DNA of 5,467 bases, taken from assembly GCA_001795115.1 (NCBI GenBank), contig MGNI01000071.1:15022-20488 (forward strand), in the 5' to 3' direction. Positions 1-3,170 of this stretch are shown here, in pieces. Below the pieces are notes generated by a model that worked only from the letters and a program-made list of their open reading frames with translations, searched no databases and had not been told where the DNA came from. Numbering within the stretch: the stretch's first letter is position 1; the number at the start of each line of letters is the position of its first letter. The stretch is from Chloroflexi bacterium RBG_16_48_8. GTDB taxonomy: Bacteria > Chloroflexota > Anaerolineae > Anaerolineales > E44-bin32. The position numbers and the translations under genes are program-made.

Positions 1-93
1 CCTCACAAACCTTTCTCCCCGCCAGCTGACGGTTGTGTTGCCTTCTTCCTTGGAATACAACTGTTGGTCAAAGCGCTTCGGAATGACGATCCG
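1..93 (-). other. Post-rimM tail without a recognised gene, repeat-like
   Basis: No start codon with a ribosome-binding site is visible on either strand. On the minus strand the frame stays open after the rimM TAA to the window edge (31 codons), but it has no ATG or GTG and only a TTG at 60. The stretch begins with GTCATTCCGAAGCGC, which resembles the ends of dispersed intergenic repeats common in several bacterial groups, including Chloroflexota. GTTGT and ACAAC (32-36 and 57-61) could form a weak stem. No T-rich terminator is seen. The repeat assignment is a resemblance from memory, not a match that was tested. Confidence 0.25.
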
Positions 94-660
94 TTATGAA
101 GATGAAGGTTTTAAACCCGGAAGCAGGTGGACAATCATAAGGTTTTTTTCTAGGTCGATGGATTTGATGACGGACTCAATGGCAGGAAGAAGAAGTTCAG
201 CTCCGGAATGGGTGTGTATCAGATAGACATCATTTGCACCCGTCTCGATGATCTCTTCTAATGTTCCGAGATTTTCATCTTCATCGGAAACCACATTAAG
301 TCCAAGCAACTGCCAATGAAAATACACACCTTCTGCAAGAGGAGAAGTATCCTCAAAACGGACAAAGAGAGTAGCTTCTCGGTAAGCTTCTGCATCTTCT
401 CTCGAGTTGAGCGCTTCAAGACTGAGCAGATATTGATCGCGATGAGAGGAGAAATGACGTACGGTGAAAGCGATATGATTCGCTCCAAGGAAGACTTGTG
501 TTTCAGAAGCAATGCATTGAATAATCTCGGATTCGGCAGCAACCAATAAATTCCCGCGAACGCCATGTGGTCGAACTATTCGCCCAACAGCCAGAAATTC
601 AGGTGGCTGTTGGGCTTTGTTGGAGCTTTTGGTTTTTCCTGATCCTTCCATCCTGGTCAT
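94..660 (-). CDS. rimM: Ribosome maturation factor RimM
   Basis: RimM binds the assembling 30S head through S19 and promotes its late maturation and 16S processing. The 188-residue protein has both family domains. The N-terminal RimM barrel (about 21-105) begins with EFLAVGRIVRPHGVRGNL (21-38), where the PHGVRG turn is the family hallmark. The PRC-barrel (about 110-183) begins with the aromatic FHWQLLGLNV (114-123) and continues through GANDVYLI (141-148) and ELLLPAIESVIKSID (155-169). It ends HLLPGL plus a short tail, KPSSS. The first 20 residues are polar and variable. The ATG at 660 overlaps the khpA stop as ATGA and has no strong ribosome-binding site of its own, which points to translational coupling; ATG at 651 is the alternative. 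In many bacteria trmD follows, but no trmD start is visible in the remaining 93 bases. Confidence 0.97.
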   Translation of the reverse strand: MTRMEGSGKTKSSNKAQQPPEFLAVGRIVRPHGVRGNLLVAAESEIIQCIASETQVFLGANHIAFTVRHFSSHRDQYLLSLEALNSREDAEAYREATLFVRFEDTSPLAEGVYFHWQLLGLNVVSDEDENLGTLEEIIETGANDVYLIHTHSGAELLLPAIESVIKSIDLEKNLMIVHLLPGLKPSSS

Positions 661-884
661 ACGATATCAAGGGATGATCGAACACCTCGTTGAGACGCAG
701 CCACATGGAGGAGCGCTCTCATGGCATTGGCCACCCGACCTCCGCGTCCAATCACTCTCCCCATATCCTCATCGGCGACGGATAATTCAAGGTACACCGA
801 ATCAAGTCGGGTCTCAACCCGCACATGAACCTCGGAGGGATTATCTACCAGTGATTTGGCGATAAATTCAATTAATTCCTTCAT
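657..884 (-). CDS. khpA: KH-domain RNA-binding protein KhpA
   Basis: This is a 75-residue, single-domain RNA-binding protein (older names YlqC or UPF0109). The start MKELIEFIAKSLVDNP is characteristic of the family. The KH signature follows as VADEDMGRVIGRGGRVANAMRALL, in which the GRGG loop is the GxxG RNA-backbone grip. In Firmicutes KhpA pairs with KhpB (Jag) and influences cell-division and cell-wall gene expression; whether that applies here is unknown. It sits 98 bases after rpsP, a gap with no gene, no clear promoter and no terminator. Its TGA stop overlaps the ATG of rimM (ATGA). Length and motif are normal for the family. The ATG at 884 is chosen because of the GAGG ribosome-binding site; TTG at 887 would add only one residue. 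Confidence 0.95.
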   Translation of the reverse strand: MKELIEFIAKSLVDNPSEVHVRVETRLDSVYLELSVADEDMGRVIGRGGRVANAMRALLHVAASQRGVRSSLDIV

Positions 885-892
885 CAATAGAA

Positions 893-896
893 CCTC
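893..896 (-). promoter_or_regulatory. Ribosome-binding site GAGG for khpA
   Basis: GAGG (within TTGAGG) lies eight nt before the ATG at 884, the ideal distance. It favours that ATG over the TTG directly in front of it at 887. Confidence 0.6.
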
Positions 897-982
897 AATT
901 CTTCCGATTAGACTACCATTGGGATATTCTCGGATTCATTCCAAATCTTCTCATTTAAGGCAGCCCTGATCGGTTAGGTCTT

Positions 983-1606
983 TCAGTCTTCGTTTTCCAC
1001 CTCTTCTTCGGAGGTTTTATCTTCCTCTTCCCTGATCGTTCCCTCTTCATCATCTGCTGTGGATTCTTCAACCTCTTCCCCTGTTTCTTCCGGTTCTGCT
1101 GCAGCTACTGGTTCAGATATCATTTCTTCTTCCGCAGCTTCGACGGGCGCCCTTTCTTCCACAGGTGATGGTTCTTCAGCTATCGGTTTGGCTTTTGCAG
1201 GTGATGCTTCTTTAACAGAAGGCGTCTCTTTCTTTTCGGTCTTCTTCGCACGTCGTTGTCCAGCGAGGTCGTCGCGACGGGTACGAGGATCAACCTTAGA
1301 AGTACTGGCTCTAGCTTCTTCTAAAAGGGTGTCCAGTTCTTCACCTGCTTTGAACCGTTCCCAGCGATCCCATGTTCCTAAGGGTGTCAGGATCTTGCGC
1401 ACTGAATCGGAGGGTCGTGCGCCATGCCTCATCCAATGGAACAGGCGCGCCTCATCGACTTCGACTGTTGCAGGTTCAGTACGCGGATTGTAATGTCCTA
1501 AATTCTCAAGGAAGCGCCCATCTCGTGGACTTTCCTTATCTGCTGCTATGATACGGAAGGAGGATTGATTTTTTGATCCAACCCTTCGTAAACGAATTTT
1601 TACCAT
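983..1606 (-). CDS. rpsP: 30S ribosomal protein S16 with long charged C-terminal extension
   Basis: S16 is an early-binding protein of the 30S subunit that helps fold the 5' and central domains of 16S rRNA. Residues 1-85 are the complete S16 fold: the start MVKIRLRRVGSKNQSSFRI, then SPRDGRFLENLGHYNPR (26-42), then HGARPSDSVRKIL (61-73). The protein is 207 residues, while typical S16 is about 80-110. The surplus is a two-part tail. Residues 100-125 are basic (DPRTRRDD, QRRAKKTEKK). Residues 141-207 are low-complexity and strongly acidic, with about 30 Asp/Glu against 3 Lys/Arg plus Pro/Ala. This tail is probably disordered. Tails of this kind occur on some ribosomal proteins, and its function is unknown. 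Three genes of the neighbourhood (rpsP, khpA, rimM) act on the ribosome or RNA, and RimM works on the part of the 30S head that S16 assembly influences. The start is chosen from the RBS and family alignment. Confidence 0.96.
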   Translation of the reverse strand: MVKIRLRRVGSKNQSSFRIIAADKESPRDGRFLENLGHYNPRTEPATVEVDEARLFHWMRHGARPSDSVRKILTPLGTWDRWERFKAGEELDTLLEEARASTSKVDPRTRRDDLAGQRRAKKTEKKETPSVKEASPAKAKPIAEEPSPVEERAPVEAAEEEMISEPVAAAEPEETGEEVEESTADDEEGTIREEEDKTSEEEVENED

Positions 1607-1617
1607 TTTATATTTCT

Positions 1618-1625
1618 CTCTCCTT
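1618..1625 (-). promoter_or_regulatory. Ribosome-binding site AAGGAGAG for rpsP
   Basis: A strong, extended purine tract reads AAGGAGAGAG on the minus strand, with its core 9-13 nt before the ATG at 1606. It fixes the start at MVKIRLRR, the conserved S16 beginning, rather than at the in-frame TTG at 1693 upstream. Confidence 0.8.
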
Positions 1626-1674
1626 TTGTTATATTCGGTCTGTTCCCTTAGATTGGGCGGCTGGTGGAGAGGGC

Positions 1675-1691
1675 GCGCTGGACGGGAGCGC
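1675..1691 (-). other. Small hairpin in the ffh-rpsP intergenic region
   Basis: On the minus strand GCGCT and AGCGC form a perfect 5-bp stem around the seven-base loop CCCGTCC. The flanking GGC and GCC could extend it across a bulge that itself contains CTGCTGAGCAG (1696-1706). No T-run follows, so termination is unlikely. The 117-base gap between ffh and rpsP holds this structure and the rpsP ribosome-binding site, with no gene and no clear promoter. It may affect rpsP translation or mRNA processing, but chance is also possible. Confidence 0.3.
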
Positions 1692-1723
1692 AATACTGCT
1701 CAGCAGCCGGTTTCTATTCGAAC

Positions 1724-3046
1724 TTAGCTAAATCCCGGAAAAAATTGATCTAGTCCATGTTTTCCCACACGTTTGAATACTTTTTTCATTTGTAGATAGG
1801 ATCGAATTAACTGATTAACCTGTTGCACAGACATTCCAGAACCAGCTGCGATCCGGCGCCTTCTGCTGGCATTGAGAATGTCCGGTTTTCGTCGTTCCAA
1901 CGGTGTCATGGATTGGATAATGGCCTGGGTATGGATGATTTGTCGGTCTGCTTCTTGACCGTTGATTTGGGAAACCATCCCAGATAATCCACCTGGAAGC
2001 ATTTCAAGAATCTTTCCCATTGACCCCATTCGCCGCATTTGTGTTAATTGTTTCGCAAAATCGTCGAGGGTGAAATCTCCCTTTATGAACTTGGCAACTT
2101 GCTCTTCGGCATCCTGCCGATCGATTGCAGCTTCAGCTCTCTCAATCAGGCTGAGTACATCACCCATACCCATAATTCGAGAAGCGAGTCGATCGGGTTC
2201 AAAGGTTTCCAAAGCCTGTCGAGATTCGCCAGTGCCAATGAATTTTATGGGTACCCCTGTGACCTCGCGCATGGAGATCGCGGCACCACCGCGTGCATCA
2301 CCATCCATTTTACTCAATATAAGGCCAGTTAATCCAATGGGTTTATGGAAACCCTGAGCGATATTCACTGCTTCCTGCCCCGTCATGGCGTCTGCCACAA
2401 GGATGATTTCAACAGGTTCTACACGCTTGCGGATGGCCACCAGTTCGTCCATCATCTCCTTATCGAGCTGAGAACGTCCAGCTGTGTCAAGAATCACAAC
2501 TTTTGCACCAGCTTTGTGCGCTTTCACAACACCGGCTGCACAAAGTTCTGGAGGTGAAAGTGTGGGGTCATAGAAAACCGGAACATCTAGTTCTTCACCC
2601 AGCAATGTGAGTTGTTGGGATGCTGCGGGTCGATAGGGATCGGCAGCGACCATCCAAACACGTTCGCCGAGTGAGCGTAGCCATTTTGCCAGCTTGGCGG
2701 CAGTCGTCGTCTTCCCAGATCCCTGCAGCCCCACCAGCATGATCACCCTTGGTAAGGCACCGCTAAGGTTTAAACGTGCAGGCTCACCTAATGTGCTCAC
2801 AAGCTCGTTATGTAAAATCTTGATGACTTGTTGTGAAGGATTTAAAGCGCGGGAGACTTGTCCGCTTAAGGCTTTTTCTCTTACACGAGCAAGTAAATCT
2901 TTAACGACGCGGTAATGGACGTCTGCTTCAAGGAGTGCAAGTCGAATTTCACGCAGGGCTGCATCCACATCCTCTTCACGAAGCTTCCCGCGACGACTTA
3001 AATCCCTGAAAACGACCTGCAATCTTTCTGCTAATGACTCAAACAT
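1724..3046 (-). CDS. ffh: Signal recognition particle protein Ffh (SRP54 GTPase)
   Basis: This is the GTPase subunit of the bacterial signal recognition particle. With 4.5S RNA it binds signal sequences and transmembrane segments as they leave the ribosome and delivers the complex to FtsY at the membrane. The 440 residues (from ATG 3046) match the usual length. An N-terminal helical bundle (about 1-85) precedes the NG GTPase: P-loop GLQGSGKTT (106-114), DPYRPAA (136-142), DTAGR (187-191), SKMDGDARGG (245-254, with Ser where Thr is common) and the GTGES closing loop (271-275). The Met-rich M domain runs from about 293, with the finger-loop segment MRRMGSMGKILEMLPGG and the RNA-binding helix SRRRRIAAGSG (394-404). 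It is the first gene after the predicted promoter and structured leader; rpsP follows 117 bases on. The frame ends in PGFS then TAA and looks fully functional. The 4.5S RNA and FtsY genes are not in the window. Confidence 0.98.
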   Translation of the reverse strand: MFESLAERLQVVFRDLSRRGKLREEDVDAALREIRLALLEADVHYRVVKDLLARVREKALSGQVSRALNPSQQVIKILHNELVSTLGEPARLNLSGALPRVIMLVGLQGSGKTTTAAKLAKWLRSLGERVWMVAADPYRPAASQQLTLLGEELDVPVFYDPTLSPPELCAAGVVKAHKAGAKVVILDTAGRSQLDKEMMDELVAIRKRVEPVEIILVADAMTGQEAVNIAQGFHKPIGLTGLILSKMDGDARGGAAISMREVTGVPIKFIGTGESRQALETFEPDRLASRIMGMGDVLSLIERAEAAIDRQDAEEQVAKFIKGDFTLDDFAKQLTQMRRMGSMGKILEMLPGGLSGMVSQINGQEADRQIIHTQAIIQSMTPLERRKPDILNASRRRRIAAGSGMSVQQVNQLIRSYLQMKKVFKRVGKHGLDQFFPGFS

Positions 3047-3058
3047 ACAAAGGCAACG

Positions 3059-3064
3059 CTCCAA
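3059..3064 (-). promoter_or_regulatory. Ribosome-binding site TTGGAG for ffh
   Basis: TTGGAG lies 12 nt before the ATG at 3046. It supports that start over the in-frame ATG at 3067, which has no purine-rich sequence in front and would add seven residues (MLERCLC) not typical of Ffh. Confidence 0.6.
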
Positions 3065-3072
3065 CATGCAAT

Positions 3073-3112
3073 CCGCCGATCGGGCTGCACATTAACAGCG
3101 ACCGGCCGGCGG
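3073..3112 (-). promoter_or_regulatory. Strong hairpin in the ffh 5' leader
   Basis: On the minus-strand transcript, an 11-position outer stem (3112-3102 with 3083-3073) has nine Watson-Crick pairs, one G-U and one C-A mismatch. A two-base bulge follows, then an inner GCTG/CAGC stem and an eight-base loop (TTAATGTG). It lies between the predicted transcription start and the ffh ribosome-binding site. There is no T-run after it in either direction, so it is not a typical intrinsic terminator. It could stabilise the leader, be a processing site, or control translation. A shorter competing pairing is possible between GCGG just upstream and the CCGC at the base of the 5' arm. Confidence 0.6.
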
Positions 3113-3141
3113 AAAGACTGCCGCACAAACCTAACGAAGCG

Positions 3142-3147
3142 ATTGTA
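3142..3147 (-). promoter_or_regulatory. -10 box TACAAT of the ffh-cluster promoter
   Basis: Read on the minus strand, the bases are TACAAT, one mismatch from TATAAT, with an optimal 17-bp spacer (3148-3164) to the -35 box. The expected transcription start is near G3135, seven bases downstream, which gives an ffh leader of about 89 nt. No equally good promoter was seen before rpsP or khpA, so this one probably drives ffh-rpsP-khpA-rimM. The call rests on sequence match and spacing only. Confidence 0.7.
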
Positions 3148-3164
3148 GCCTCTAACAATGGGTG

Positions 3165-3170
3165 GGTCAA
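3165..3170 (-). promoter_or_regulatory. -35 box TTGACC of the ffh-cluster promoter
   Basis: Read on the minus strand, the bases are TTGACC, one mismatch from the sigma70/SigA consensus TTGACA. The TGA inside it is the stop codon of the upstream SEDS-PBP gene, so terminating codon and promoter element share bases. It lies exactly 17 bp upstream of a TACAAT -10 box. Confidence 0.7.

Noticed and set aside
35..226. A 63-codon plus-strand frame at the left edge
   Set aside because: Most of it is antisense to the well-conserved PRC-barrel of rimM. It has a TTG start and no ribosome-binding site.
1059..1493. A 144-codon plus-strand open frame rich in Ser and Ala
   Set aside because: It is the reverse complement of the low-complexity acidic and core parts of rpsP. 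The Ser/Ala richness mirrors Glu/Ala codons, and rpsP on the other strand is certain.
1607..1693. A 29-residue N-terminal extension of S16 starting at TTG 1693
   Set aside because: It uses a TTG with no ribosome-binding site, while a strong AAGGAGAG precedes the conserved MVKIRLRR start at 1606.
3047..3067. A longer Ffh starting at ATG 3067
   Set aside because: It has no ribosome-binding site and would add residues atypical of the family. The TTGGAG site serves ATG 3046.
3142..3159. An imperfect inverted repeat (ATTGT with ACAAT) just after the SEDS-PBP stop, considered as a terminator
   Set aside because: The stem is short and AT-rich with no T-run, and it coincides with the -10 box and spacer of the promoter, which explains the sequence better.
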